Shown here: positions 18,601 to 27,087 of the stretch, in pieces
Layout: every line of letters begins with the position of its first letter
Numbering within the stretch: position 1 is the first letter of the stretch
Source of the DNA: Saccharopolyspora rhizosphaerae
Lineage (GTDB): Bacteria; Actinomycetota; Actinomycetes; Mycobacteriales; Pseudonocardiaceae
Length of the DNA: 64,000 nt
Direction: 5' to 3'
Assembly (NCBI RefSeq): GCF_003931915.1
Contig: NZ_RSAA01000015.1
Span: forward strand, 310,001-374,000
The notes under the pieces: generated by a model
Database searches by the model: none
Seen by the model: only the letters and a program-made list of their open reading frames with translations
Told to the model about the DNA's origin: nothing
Program-made: the position numbers and the translations under genes

Positions 18601-18812
18601 TCGCCAAGGCCGACCGCAAGGGCTCGGCGACCGAACGCGCGCAGGAACCGCTCGACGAGGACAAGATCAAGGTGTGGCTCGACGTGGTGCACAGCGCTGC
18701 TGAATCCAGCCTCGGGCCGGGTTACGTCGCCAGCGAGAACGCCGACTGCCCGCGCTGCCCGGCGCGCACCAGCTGCCCGGTCCACCCCGCAGGCAGGCAG
18801 GTCCCGCAGTGA
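15630..18812 (+). CDS. adnA: AdnA, helicase-nuclease subunit of AdnAB
   Basis: 1060 residues. UvrD-like superfamily 1A motor at the N-terminus: Walker A GGPGTGKST (residues 41-49), motif II VLVDDAQ, TGDPDQAVYTFRGA (motif III), motif V/VI region LTAHAATGQEWDVV. A C-terminal RecB-type nuclease has GRVDRLE and VIDVKTAKAP, with Cys in AKCPLRW plus CPRCPARTSC forming a four-Cys Fe-S pattern. AdnAB resects double-strand breaks in actinobacteria. Motif II has DDAQ instead of DEYQ, fitting the weaker of the two motors. The stop overlaps adnB by GTGA. Length agrees with Rv3202c. Confidence 0.93.
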   Translation: MPAATSPVLVRRAETARRTTTWDAAGRRALEHSFGFLRVLGGPGTGKSTLLAEIAADRIRHRGVSPENVLVLTSSRRAASWMRTEITRLLTGSGEDVRTAPEPLVRTVHSYAFAVLRLQAVRDELPPPQLLNGPDQDALVRELLEGDVEQGARDWPESLQPALTVPGFAEELRDLLLRAAERGVDPDRLIELGREHGRPEWVAAGRFGRQYEQVTLLRGAGGSQAPALDAAELVGSARLAFATDSGLLMAEQDRVRYVLVDDAQHLDPQQYELVRTLGETATEFIITGDPDQAVYTFRGADPRCLLDSDPDGTDTTVLTVDHRMSKAVREAVQRLASRLPGHGPQRRLVEAESDQDETSGGAVQVRLLATEAQEASWVADQLRRAHLLDEIPWSRMAVVVRSTGRSLPVLRRALLAAGVPIALPVDDVPLSQRAAVRPLLTLLRCAVRPHELDPDAAAQLLSSQLGGADPLALRRLRRGLLRLESASGGTRPSGELLVEVLNDGDRLAALEDSAAEPARKVAALLRTARESAEKGQTVEETLWRVWKASGLEKRWLAQSERHGVTGAQADRDLDAIVALFDAAAQFVDRSPGNDAAGFADYLTDQHIAGSSLAPTAPRDNAVQILTAHAATGQEWDVVAVPGVQEGSWPDLRLRGSLLGVERLVDVLSGMSGERVSATAPLLAEERRLLLVAASRARRSLLVSAVRGEDEQPSRFLDELDGVESDPDSAERPIARPERGLTLADLVGELRRVVCDAEEPEERRRRAARQLARLAAAGVPGADPDTWYGLPAPSSDAPLVTGEDAVKVSPSTVDILAKCPLRWLVERNGGQDTAELAAVTGTLVHALVQAAADGADTEQLHQALDEAWQTIDAGAPWFSRKERQRVEGMLNAFVVWLVQSRAELTQVGVERDLDVTVEGREGGPWLRLRGRVDRLERDAEGRPVVIDVKTAKAPVSKGDAEEHPQLAVYQLAAALGAFGEEEEPGGARLLYVAKADRKGSATERAQEPLDEDKIKVWLDVVHSAAESSLGPGYVASENADCPRCPARTSCPVHPAGRQVPQ

Positions 18813-21800
18813 TCACCCCGCAGCGCATCGCCCAGGCGCTGGGCTTGCACCAGCCCACGCCCGAGCAGGCCGAGGTCATCGCCGCGCCACCCGAACCGGC
18901 GCTGGTGGTGGCCGGTGCCGGCGCGGGCAAGACCGAGACGATGGCCGCGCGCGTGGTCTGGCTGGTGGCCAACCAGCTGGTCACGCCCGAGCGGGTGCTG
19001 GGCCTGACGTTCACCCGCAAGGCCGCCCGCCAGCTCGCCGACCGGGTTCGCGCCCGGCTGCGCAGGCTCGCCGGCTCGGGCCTGCTCGACGAGGTCGACC
19101 CGAGCGGGCAGCTGCGTTCGGCGGTGCTCACCGAAGAACCGACCGTGCTCACCTACCACGCCTACGCCGGCCGCATCGTCGGCGAGCACGGGCTGCGGGT
19201 GCCGGTGGAACCGGGAGCGCGGCTGCTCACCACGACGGCGGCCTGGCAGCTCGCGCACCGCGTCGTGTCCACCTGGACCGAAGACCTCGACACCGACAAG
19301 GTGCCCGCCACCGTCACCGGCTACCTGCTCTCGCTGGCCGGGGAGCTGGCCGAGCACCTGGTGAGCCCCGACCAACTGCGGGTGCACGCCGAGGCGCTCT
19401 GCGAGGTCGTCGAGAACGCGCCTCGGGCGAAGGGCCAGCGCGCCAACCTGCCGCAGGAGCTGGTGAAGGTCGTCGCCGCGCAACGGCTCCGGGTCGCGCT
19501 GCTGCCGCTGGTGGAGGAGTACGCCCAGCGCAAGCGGCGCGAGGGCGCGATGGACTTCGCCGACCAGATGTCGCTGGCGGCCACCCTCGCCGCCGAGCAC
19601 CCGGAGGTCGTGGAGGGCGAGCGCGCCCGCTACGGCGCGGTGCTGCTCGACGAGTACCAGGACACCGGTCACGCCCAGCGCGTCCTGCTGCGCTCGCTGT
19701 TCGGCGGTGGGGCCGCCTCGCTGCCCGTGACCTCGGTGGGCGACCCGGCGCAGGCGATCTACGGCTGGCGCGGGGCGAGCGCGGCGAACCTTCCGCGCTT
19801 CACCACCGACTTCCCGCGCGAGGAGGCCGACCGCCCCCTCCCCGCGCGCCGCTACGGCTTGCTGACCAGCTTCCGCAACCCCGAGGAGGTCCTGCGGATC
19901 GCCAACGCCGTGTCGGAACCGCTGCGCAGGGTCGGTCTGGAGGTCGACGAGCTCCGCGCCCGGGAAGGCGCTGACGACGGCGACATCCGCGTGCTGCTGA
20001 CCGAGCACGTCCGCGCCGAGCGCGAGTGGGTGGCCGACCGGATCCACGCCCAGTGGCAGTCCGCGCTCGACGAGACTGGTCGGCCGCCGACGGCCGCGGT
20101 GCTGGTGCGGCGTCGCGCCGACATGGCCGACATGGCCGTCGCGCTGCGGGAACGCGGTCTGCCGGTGGAGGTCGTCGGCCTCGGCGGGCTGCTCGACGAA
20201 CCGGAGGTGCGCGACCTGGTCAGCGTGCTGCGGTTGCTCGTCGACCCCCTCGCCGGCACCGCCGCCGCCCGGCTGCTCACCGGCTCGCGCTGGCGCATCG
20301 GCGCCGCCGACCTGGCCGCGCTGTGGGAGCGGGCGCGGGAGCTCGGCGCGCAGTTCTTCGGCGAACCCGAGTCCGACGACCCGTCCGCCGTGGTGCACGC
20401 CGCCCTGCCCGGGGAGAACGCGGAGCAGGCGGGACTGGCCGACGCCCTCGACGACCCCGGCCGGCCGGAGCGCTACTCCGAACAGGGCTACGAGCGCATC
20501 CGCAGGCTCGGCAGCGAACTCGCCGCGCTGCGGCGGCGTCTGGACCAGCCGTTGCCCGAACTCGTCGCCGACGTGGAGCGCACGCTGCTGCTCGACATCG
20601 AAAGCCTCGCGCGCCCAGGCGGTGTCGGACGGATCCACCTCGACGCCTTCGCCGACGTCGTCACCTCGTTCACCACGGCCAGCCCGTCGGCGACGCTGCC
20701 GTCGCTGCTGGACTACTTCGCCGCTGCCGAACGCGCGGAAGACGGTTTGGAACCGGGGGAGGTCGAGGTCGCCGACGACCGGGTCCAGATCCTCACCGTG
20801 CACGCCGCCAAGGGCCTGGAGTGGCAGGTCGTGGCGGTGCCGCACCTGGTGGAGGACGTCTTCCCCGGCAAGCGCAAGTCCTCGTCGTGGCTGCGGTCGG
20901 TCACCGCGCTGCCCGCCGAGCTGCGGGGTGACGCGCCGGACCTGCCCAAGCTCGACGTCGACCGGCTGGGAGGTCTCGACCGCAAGGAGCTCAGCGAGAC
21001 GCTGAGCATCCACGACGAGGAGTTCGAGGCCCGCCGCCTCGCCGAGGAACGTCGCCTGTTCTACGTCGCGGTGACCCGCTCGGAGCGCACGCTGCTGCTG
21101 TCCGGGCACTGGTGGGGCGAGAACGGCGACAAGCCCAAGGGGCCGTCGGCGTTCCTCAGCGAGACAGCGCAGGTCGCGCACGACGACCGCGTCGGCGTCA
21201 TCGACGAGTGGTGCCCGGCGCCGGACGAGGACGCCGAGAACCCGCTGGCCGACGAGGTCCGCTCGGCCGAGTGGCCGGTGGACCCGCTCGGGCCCCGGCG
21301 CGACGCCGTCGTCGCAGGTGCGGAGCTCGTGCGCGTCGCGGTGTCCACCGCGGACTCCGCCGAGGCCGAGGAGGACCCCGACGGGTGGGCGCGGGACGTC
21401 GACGTCCTGCTCGCCGAGCGCGCCGAGGCCGCGCAGCGCCGTGAGCACGTCCGGTTGCCCGACCAGCTCTCGGTGAGCCAGCTCGTCGAGCTCGCCGGCG
21501 ACACCGACGCGCTGGCCCGCAAGCTGCGGCGCCCGCTGCCGTACCCGCCGAACCCGATGACCCGGCGCGGAACGGCTTTCCACGCCTGGCTGGAGCACCG
21601 GTTCACCTCCTCGGCGCTGCTCGACGAGGACGAGCTGCCGGGCGCGGCCGACGATTCCGCGCCGCTGCACGAGGACCTCGCCGAGCTGCAGAAGGCGTTC
21701 CTGGAGGGCTCGTGGGCCGATCGCACGCCGCACCGCGTGGAGGTGCCCTTCGAGACGCAGGTGGAGGGCGTCGTGCTGCGCGGCCGGATGGACGCCGTCT

Positions 21801-22054
21801 TCGCCGACCCGGACGGCGGGTGGACGGTCGTGGACTGGAAGACCGGCGCCGTGCCGAGCGGTGACCAGGTCCCGTCGCTGTCGGTGCAGCTCGCCGCCTA
21901 CCGGCTGGCCTGGGCGGAGTTGTCGGGAACCCCGTTGGAGAAGGTCCGCGCGGCGTTCCACTACGTGCGCCACGACCACACCTTGCGGCCCGCGGACCTG
22001 CGTGATGGTGACGGACTGCGCGAGCTCATCACCGCGGTTCCGAGGAATTCTTAG
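18809..22054 (+). CDS. adnB: AdnB, helicase-nuclease subunit of AdnAB
   Basis: 1081 residues, GTG overlapping adnA by 4 nt, so the subunits are translationally coupled in roughly equal amounts. Motor motifs are canonical: Walker A GAGAGKT (36-42), motif II LLDEYQDT, motif III VGDPAQAIYGWRGA, motif [12 protein letters not shown]. The nuclease domain carries GRMDAVFADPDG and VVDWKTG, followed by QLAAYRLAW. Unlike AdnA, no four-Cys cluster is seen in the nuclease. It is the lead motor of the end-resection complex in mycobacterial studies. Matches Rv3201c in size and order. Confidence 0.94.
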   Translation: MITPQRIAQALGLHQPTPEQAEVIAAPPEPALVVAGAGAGKTETMAARVVWLVANQLVTPERVLGLTFTRKAARQLADRVRARLRRLAGSGLLDEVDPSGQLRSAVLTEEPTVLTYHAYAGRIVGEHGLRVPVEPGARLLTTTAAWQLAHRVVSTWTEDLDTDKVPATVTGYLLSLAGELAEHLVSPDQLRVHAEALCEVVENAPRAKGQRANLPQELVKVVAAQRLRVALLPLVEEYAQRKRREGAMDFADQMSLAATLAAEHPEVVEGERARYGAVLLDEYQDTGHAQRVLLRSLFGGGAASLPVTSVGDPAQAIYGWRGASAANLPRFTTDFPREEADRPLPARRYGLLTSFRNPEEVLRIANAVSEPLRRVGLEVDELRAREGADDGDIRVLLTEHVRAEREWVADRIHAQWQSALDETGRPPTAAVLVRRRADMADMAVALRERGLPVEVVGLGGLLDEPEVRDLVSVLRLLVDPLAGTAAARLLTGSRWRIGAADLAALWERARELGAQFFGEPESDDPSAVVHAALPGENAEQAGLADALDDPGRPERYSEQGYERIRRLGSELAALRRRLDQPLPELVADVERTLLLDIESLARPGGVGRIHLDAFADVVTSFTTASPSATLPSLLDYFAAAERAEDGLEPGEVEVADDRVQILTVHAAKGLEWQVVAVPHLVEDVFPGKRKSSSWLRSVTALPAELRGDAPDLPKLDVDRLGGLDRKELSETLSIHDEEFEARRLAEERRLFYVAVTRSERTLLLSGHWWGENGDKPKGPSAFLSETAQVAHDDRVGVIDEWCPAPDEDAENPLADEVRSAEWPVDPLGPRRDAVVAGAELVRVAVSTADSAEAEEDPDGWARDVDVLLAERAEAAQRREHVRLPDQLSVSQLVELAGDTDALARKLRRPLPYPPNPMTRRGTAFHAWLEHRFTSSALLDEDELPGAADDSAPLHEDLAELQKAFLEGSWADRTPHRVEVPFETQVEGVVLRGRMDAVFADPDGGWTVVDWKTGAVPSGDQVPSLSVQLAAYRLAWAELSGTPLEKVRAAFHYVRHDHTLRPADLRDGDGLRELITAVPRNS

Positions 22055-22110
22055 AAAGAAGTACACGTTCGAGTGGCGGAGCTTGAGTTCGGCGTGCGCG
22101 GCGATCGAAT

Positions 22111-22728
22111 ATGCCCGCGATGAACACCGATTGGAAGCTCTCCACTCCGCCGGGATCCGCAGTGCGCGTGGACGCCGAAGTGCTCGCCATGCGTGCCCCT
22201 CTGGTGCGGGTCCACCGCGACGACGAGGGCACCTGGTCCTTCGAAGGCCCGGGCGCCACGGGGCGGGACTCCCAGCAGACCAAGCTGCAGGCCGTCGTCG
22301 GCGCGTGGCCGCACGTCGCCGCGCTGACCGACCTCGATGCCGGGAACGCGGTCGTCTGGTCCTGGCGGCAGCACGGCTGGGCCAGCGAGTTCGTGTGCGA
22401 GTGCGGCAGCTGCGAGACGCCGGTCGCCGGCGACATCGACCGCCAGAGCTGGCCGTCGGAGCTGCAGCCGCACACCATCATCAGCGTCGAGCAGGTGGCC
22501 CTGTCCGGGCAGCGCCCGCTGACCGACATCTTGTCCACCGCAGGCGGCATCGCCATGCTCGGCCCCGGCGACCACCGCCGCACGGTCGACCAGATGACCC
22601 CGGTGGCCCTGGCCAACGTCATCCGCCGCTGGCCCCACACGGTCCAGGCGATGCGCTCCCTCCAGGAGGGTCGCGGGATGCGCTGGAACCCGGAAGCCCT
22701 CAACTGGCACGAGTACGTCTTGACCTGA
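22111..22728 (+). CDS. hypothetical protein
   Basis: 205 residues (ATG 22111; ATG 22120 is equally plausible). No known domain recognised. A CECGSC cluster around residue 110 could bind metal, and the protein is rich in Trp (SWRQHGWASEF, RWPHTVQ, RWNPEALNW). No signal peptide or membrane segment. It follows adnB by 56 nt on the same strand, which permits but does not show co-transcription. The coding bias matches its neighbours, so it looks like a real, native gene. Confidence 0.6.
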   Translation: MPAMNTDWKLSTPPGSAVRVDAEVLAMRAPLVRVHRDDEGTWSFEGPGATGRDSQQTKLQAVVGAWPHVAALTDLDAGNAVVWSWRQHGWASEFVCECGSCETPVAGDIDRQSWPSELQPHTIISVEQVALSGQRPLTDILSTAGGIAMLGPGDHRRTVDQMTPVALANVIRRWPHTVQAMRSLQEGRGMRWNPEALNWHEYVLT

Positions 22729-22937
22729 TCCTGGGCGTGCTCGTGTGGGCGCGGCTCCTGATGTGTGCCGGAACGTCCGGGTGTGTCGCCACGAAGTGGG
22801 TCAGAACGCCCGGCGGAGCGATCTGAGTCCCGCAACCGGACGGGAGGTGTCCGCCGCGAACCCGCCGCCGTGCAACCGGAGTTTTCTCCTCCTGAGGTGG
22901 CCTCCCGCACGAGGAAGTTCCGGTGGGTGCTCCGGAG

Positions 22938-23573
22938 TCAGGCGTTCTCGGTGAGCTGGGGGTGGTCGAGCAGCCGGGAGTAGAGGACCTCGAGCAGCCA
23001 GCGCCCGAACATCGAGGACCCGAACTCGGCGGCGCGGTTCTCCGGGGTGATCACGAGCTCCCCGCTGCCGCCCGGGCCGGTCGTGACGGCACCGGCGCCG
23101 TAGTAGTCCAGCTCCAGCATCGACAGCGCGTCGTAGCGCTGCTGACCAGGCAGGACGACCGCGCACGGAGCGAGGGTCAGCAACATCCCGCAGGCGCGCA
23201 GGGCGCGCGAGGGTTTGGACACGGGCACGAGGATGCCGATCAGGTCGACGGCCGCCACCGGCAACTGGTCGTGGCGTTCGGGTTCCGACCACGCCTTGAA
23301 CCACGCCGGGTTGAGCTCGGGTCCCCACCCGTGGTGTCGACGCCACTGGTGGACGTCCTGCCGGATGCGGGCCACCGCGGTGAACCGGGTGCCGAGCACC
23401 TCCACATCCGGTACCAGTCGCCCTTCCCATCCGAGGGCGCGGGCCGCGTGCTGAAGCTGCTGCACCGTCGCATGGTAAACGTCCGCACCCCGGTTCCGGG
23501 ATGGTGTTCCACCAACGATTTCCTGCGGTTCCGGGCCATCGGGTTCCGGATGCGCGGAGCGGTTAGTGTTCAA
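22938..23573 (-). CDS. hypothetical protein, start uncertain
   Basis: About 211 residues if TTG 23573 is used, or 175 from GTG 23465; no ATG is in frame nearby, and the frame extends upstream only as a shadow of the channel gene. The part after VQQLQHAARALGWEG looks coding: RRHHGWGPELNPAWFKAW, then a hydrophobic stretch RACGMLLTLAPCAVVLPG, then LELDYYGAGAV. Function unknown. It is divergent from the K+ channel gene with a gap of about 37 nt if the TTG start holds, so their promoters would overlap. Confidence 0.5.
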   Translation of the reverse strand: MNTNRSAHPEPDGPEPQEIVGGTPSRNRGADVYHATVQQLQHAARALGWEGRLVPDVEVLGTRFTAVARIRQDVHQWRRHHGWGPELNPAWFKAWSEPERHDQLPVAAVDLIGILVPVSKPSRALRACGMLLTLAPCAVVLPGQQRYDALSMLELDYYGAGAVTTGPGGSGELVITPENRAAEFGSSMFGRWLLEVLYSRLLDHPQLTENA

Positions 23574-23609
23574 CGCCGTGAGTGGTGACGACGTCGGGGA
23601 GCACGACTG

Positions 23610-24695
23610 ATGCAGCGAGGTCCGAGCGGGCTGTTCGGCAAGAGCGAGGCCGAGGAAGAGCTGAGCGCTCAGCCCGATCACGCGCTCGTCGGCGTCATCC
23701 GGATGCCGGGCGGGACGACCAGCCCCGTGCGCTCCATCATCCGCCGGATCGTGGGGGCCGTGATCGCGCTCGCCGCCACCGTCGTCATCGTCTACGTCGG
23801 CCGCGACGGCTACCGGGACTCGGCGGGCGGCGAGCTCAGCGTGCTCGACGTCATCTACTACGCGACGGTGTCGCTGTCGACGACAGGCTACGGCGACATC
23901 ACACCGGTCTCCGAACGCGCCCGCCTGGTCAACGTGCTCGTCATCACCCCGCTCCGCGTGCTGTTCCTGATCGTGCTGGTCGGCACCACACTGGAAGTGC
24001 TCACCGAGCGCTCGCGGCAGGCTTTCAAGATCCAACGCTGGAGGTCCAAGGTGCGCGACCACGTGGTCGTCATCGGATACGGAACCAAGGGACGGTCCTC
24101 GGTCACCGCGCTGCTCGGTGAGGGCGCCGACCCGAGTCGCATCGTCGTGGTCGACACCGACCGCACGTCGCTGGAGGCGGCGTCGGCGCAGGGCCTGGTC
24201 ACGGTCAACGGTTCCGGTACCCGCTCGGACGTGCTGCGCGTGGCGGGGCTGCCGCGCGCCCGCGCGATCGTGATCGCCCCGGCCCGTGACGACACGGCGG
24301 TCCTGGTGACGCTGACGGCCCGGGAGCTGGCGCCGAAGGCGCAGATCGTCGCGGCCGTCCGGGAAGCGGAGAACGTCCACCTGCTGCGCCAGTCGGGCGC
24401 GGACTCGGTGGTGGTCTCCAGCGAGACGGCAGGACGGCTGCTGGGCATGGCCACCTCGACGCCGTCGGTGGTGGAGATGTTCGAGGACCTGCTCAGCCCG
24501 GAGGTGGGTCTGGCGATCGCCGAGCGCGAGGTGGAGCGCCAGGAGGTCGGCGGTTCGCCGCGCCACCTGTCCGACATCGTGCTCGGCGTGGTCCGCGACG
24601 GCCAGCTCTACCGGGTCGACGCTCCGGAGGCGGACGCGATAGAGGACGGCGACCGGCTGCTCTACGTGCGCAAAGTGACTCCGCCGCCAACGTGA
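23610..24695 (+). CDS. TrkA-type potassium channel (Rv3200c-like)
   Basis: 361 residues. Two transmembrane helices (about 45-65 and 105-128) flank a pore loop with selectivity filter TTGYGD, and a C-terminal RCK domain begins VVVIGYGTKGRSS with a Rossmann GxGxxG-like nucleotide loop, followed by a TrkA-C-like end. This is the MthK/Kch architecture of ligand-gated K+ channels. It occupies the Rv3200c position next to adnB, apart from two inserted hypotheticals. The ATG start follows GAGCACG, a weak ribosome-binding sequence. Confidence 0.9.
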   Translation: MQRGPSGLFGKSEAEEELSAQPDHALVGVIRMPGGTTSPVRSIIRRIVGAVIALAATVVIVYVGRDGYRDSAGGELSVLDVIYYATVSLSTTGYGDITPVSERARLVNVLVITPLRVLFLIVLVGTTLEVLTERSRQAFKIQRWRSKVRDHVVVIGYGTKGRSSVTALLGEGADPSRIVVVDTDRTSLEAASAQGLVTVNGSGTRSDVLRVAGLPRARAIVIAPARDDTAVLVTLTARELAPKAQIVAAVREAENVHLLRQSGADSVVVSSETAGRLLGMATSTPSVVEMFEDLLSPEVGLAIAEREVERQEVGGSPRHLSDIVLGVVRDGQLYRVDAPEADAIEDGDRLLYVRKVTPPPT

Positions 24696-24753
24696 CCCGC
24701 GGTCAACGGATCTCGGGCGCTTCCGCTTCAAGCTTTCTGGGACTATCGGTGTC

Positions 24754-25182
24754 GTGGGAAGCACACGAGGTTCGGCCTCGGTGGCGTCGATCCTGCTCGT
24801 CTTGGGCGTTCTCGGCGTTGTGGTGGCCGGCGTGACGGTGTGGCCGCTGGTGGCGGCCTCCGGTCAGGAGGACGTCGCCGAGCGCAAGGCGACGGCGGTG
24901 GTCGTCGAGCCGAGACCGTGCGGCCCGCGCGCGGCCGGGGACGTCGTCGAGGTGCAGATCGACGGGGAGACCCGCCGCGCCACCTTCGACGGCTGCGGCC
25001 ACACCCGGGGCCAGCGGCTGGACGTCATGGTTCCGGCTCGTGCGACGCGGGACCTGCGCGTCACGCCGGTCAAGGAGCAGGATTCCGAGCTGGAAGCCCT
25101 CGCCTGGCGCACCCACGTCGTGCTGCTCACCCTGGCTGCGGTCGCGGGCGGCGGCTTCGGCCTGCTGCTGGGACGGCGCTGA
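24754..25182 (+). CDS. membrane protein with an extracytoplasmic loop, function unknown
   Basis: 142 residues from GTG 24754. Two membrane segments, one at residues 10-36 (VASILLVLGVLGVVVAGVTV) and one at the C-terminus (VVLLTLAAVAGGGFGLLLG), enclose a domain of about 85 residues with two Cys (PCGPR and DGCGHTRG) that could pair outside the cell. No family recognised; the loop looks like a small beta domain. It lies 58 nt after the channel gene in the same direction and may be in its operon. Confidence 0.6.
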   Translation: MGSTRGSASVASILLVLGVLGVVVAGVTVWPLVAASGQEDVAERKATAVVVEPRPCGPRAAGDVVEVQIDGETRRATFDGCGHTRGQRLDVMVPARATRDLRVTPVKEQDSELEALAWRTHVVLLTLAAVAGGGFGLLLGRR

Positions 25183-25190
25183 AGCCTGTT

Positions 25191-25234
25191 CCGTGCGGCG
25201 CAGCTGCTTTCAGCAGTAGACTCAGCTCGCACGG
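25191..25234. terminator. candidate bidirectional terminator
   Basis: Outer arms CCGTGCG/CGCACGG (7 bp) enclose a small CTGCT-TTC-AGCAG hairpin, between the convergent membrane-protein and peptidase genes. Confidence 0.4.
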
Positions 25235-25257
25235 CCGCAGCGTTCCTCGACTGCGCC

Positions 25258-26451
25258 CTAGTCCACGTCCGCGGCCGGTGAGAGCCAGGTGTTGCACTGG
25301 CTGACCCGGTTCTTGGTGAAGCCCTGCTGGATCCAGGTCGAGTTGGTCTCGATGCTGCCGTGGTCGTCGACGTCGCTGTTCTCGTCGCCGCGTCCGGCGG
25401 AGTCGCGCAGCGCCGGGAAGATGATCTCGTTGCTGACCCCGCCGTTCTGCAGCGCGGCGAGGGTCATCCCCTCGAAGCAGGTGGCCTGCAGCTCCGAGCG
25501 CCGGGTGAGCTCGAGCCCGGCGTCGCCGCCGGCTTCGGCGGACGCCTGCCCGTACGCGGCGTTGATGCCCGAAAGCCGTTGCAGCGCATGGCCGAACTCG
25601 TGCGCGAACTGCCCGAGGAACACCCCGGCCTCGGTCCGGCCTTCGACCTCCGAGTAGTAGCGCGCGGTCATGTAGATCGTGTTGTCCTGCGGGCAGTACA
25701 GCGCGGTCTGGTCCCAGGTCCGCAGGCCGCAGGGCGTGGTGACGTCGCTGCCGGTGGTGACGACGTGCGGGGTGTCGGTGGGCAGGTCCGCCTCCTCCAG
25801 CGCCGGTTCCCACGCCTGCACGAGGCAGGGGAGCGCGGCTTGGTAGAAGGCGTCCTGCGAGGCCAGGTCGGTGGCGAACTCGGGTAGCGAGCACGGCGTG
25901 GTGACCGCCCCGTTGCCCTCGATGTTGATGGGGTTGTCGCCGAGCTTGAGAATCGGCCGGCCGGTCGAGACCTCGTCCTCGGAGGAAGTGGTGGTCTGCT
26001 CGGAAGTCGTGGTCTCCGAGCTGGTCTCGCTGGTGCTGGTCGCGACGGGCGCGTAGCTGGGCGCGGCGGGCGCGGACTGCTCGTCGGCCTTGTCCGCCGA
26101 CACCGAGGCGGCCACGGCCCCGACCGTTCCGATCCCGAACACGGTCACCGCCGCCAGCACGATCCCGACGACGAGACCGGTGTTGTTCCGCTTCGGCGGC
26201 TCCTGCCCGAACGCGGGCCCGGGAGGCGCCCACGAGGGCCCGGCCCGGCCCGGCTGGTGAGGTCCTGCGTGCCACGGAGGCTGCTGCGGTCCCGCACCGG
26301 CTTGCCACGACGGCTGGCTCGGGTGCGGCTGCCACACCTGGCCAGCCTGCGGTGGTGGTCCGGGCTGCGGACCGGGGGGCCCGGCCTGCCACTGGGGAGG
26401 CTGCCCGGGCTGCTCCCACGGCGGACGCGGAGGTAACGGAGGCCGGGTCAT
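25258..26451 (-). CDS. YpfJ-type neutral zinc metallopeptidase, membrane-anchored
   Basis: 397 residues from ATG 26451 (MTRPPLPPRPP), which follows GCTGGGGGG; the frame continues to 26652 only because the repeat array lacks stops. About 100 Pro/Gln/Trp-rich cytosolic residues precede one transmembrane helix (TGLVVGIVLAAVTVFGIGTV), then a Ser/Thr-rich linker and a peptidase domain with FAHEFGHALQ (HExxH), IYMTARYYSEVEGR and RSELQATCFEGMTL, matching the Zn_peptidase/YpfJ family. The active site faces outside. The Pro-rich tail suggests protein-protein contacts. Substrate unknown. Confidence 0.85.
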   Translation of the reverse strand: MTRPPLPPRPPWEQPGQPPQWQAGPPGPQPGPPPQAGQVWQPHPSQPSWQAGAGPQQPPWHAGPHQPGRAGPSWAPPGPAFGQEPPKRNNTGLVVGIVLAAVTVFGIGTVGAVAASVSADKADEQSAPAAPSYAPVATSTSETSSETTTSEQTTTSSEDEVSTGRPILKLGDNPINIEGNGAVTTPCSLPEFATDLASQDAFYQAALPCLVQAWEPALEEADLPTDTPHVVTTGSDVTTPCGLRTWDQTALYCPQDNTIYMTARYYSEVEGRTEAGVFLGQFAHEFGHALQRLSGINAAYGQASAEAGGDAGLELTRRSELQATCFEGMTLAALQNGGVSNEIIFPALRDSAGRGDENSDVDDHGSIETNSTWIQQGFTKNRVSQCNTWLSPAADVD

Positions 26452-26530
26452 CCCCCCAGCTCCGTCCACCGGGAACGGCAGGTCGCACCCGCTCCGTCCA
26501 GCCACAACGCCTTCATGCCACCGACTTCCA

Positions 26531-26606
26531 CGCACGTCCACGAACGTCCACGAACGTCCACGAACGTCCACGAACGTCCACGAACGACCACGAACGACCA
26601 CGCACC
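26531..26606 (+). repeat. decamer tandem repeat array
   Basis: Seven head-to-tail 10-bp units and a partial eighth: one CGCACGTCCA, four CGAACGTCCA, two CGAACGACCA, then CGCACC. It lies 80-155 nt upstream of the peptidase start. The 10-bp period places each unit on the same DNA face; it may be a minisatellite or a multi-site binding array. Confidence 0.85.
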
Positions 26607-26859
26607 TTAACCCCACGAACGCCCGCACGTACCCGCTTCTGAGAATTCGCATCAGGCTCAGCTGACCGTGCCGACAGCAGTCTCCGGGACCGCCAGCTGG
26701 TCGGTCACGCCACTGCGCGGAACCTCCTCGCGCGCATGCCGTTCGAGAGGCAGCGAATCGTGATGAGCACTCGGTCGATCCGGATGTGCCTCTGAGCAGG
26801 GGAGCAAGGCAATCCGCACTTCACACCCACGCCGGGGGATCTCAGGCGGCATCGAGCGG
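26607..26859. other. non-coding stretch before the regulator remnant
   Basis: About 250 bp with no supported gene on either strand. If the regulator once had its N-terminal helix-turn-helix here, no trace of it is readable in the correct frame. Confidence 0.35.
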
Positions 26860-27087
26860 CCCGGCCCGGCGCACCCCGGGTTGGACGGGACGTTCGCCAT
26901 TTACGAGTTCGCGGCCCTGGAGACCTGCGTCTACCTGGAGAACAGGAAGGATGGGATCTTCGTTGCTGACGGCGAGGTGACCCGACAGTATGTTGAGTCC
27001 GGCGAAGCGCTGGGGGAGCGGGCGCTTGGAGAGGAAGAGTCGGTCGAGCTGATCGACGCGCTGGCAGAGGGGCTGATCGATGGGTGA
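26860..27087 (+). pseudogene. C-terminal remnant of an Scr1/DUF5753 helix-turn-helix regulator
   Basis: The readable frame gives AHPGLDGTFAIYEF, then CVYLENRKDGIFVADGEVTRQY and ESVELIDALAEGL. This fits the last third of DUF5753/Scr1-family regulators (typically GAHPGL-GPFT-LEF, VYVEN, EEVRRY). Full proteins are about 280 residues with an N-terminal XRE helix-turn-helix; neither that nor the middle is present in frame upstream. TTG 26881 could begin a 68-residue product, but a decayed gene is more likely. It retains the usual downstream partner, a DUF397 gene, overlapping by 8 nt. Confidence 0.65.

Noticed and set aside
15456..22066. Two very long minus-strand frames (over 1,100 codons each) opposite adnA and adnB
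   Set aside because: They are antisense shadows created by GC-rich third positions; adnA and adnB show complete helicase and nuclease motifs and coupled start/stop, while the antisense products match nothing.
26658..26900. Minus-strand stretch reading EVRIALLPCSEAHP, which resembles the middle of DUF5753 proteins
   Set aside because: It is on the opposite strand to the DUF5753 remnant and short; an inversion would be needed, and chance similarity is more likely.
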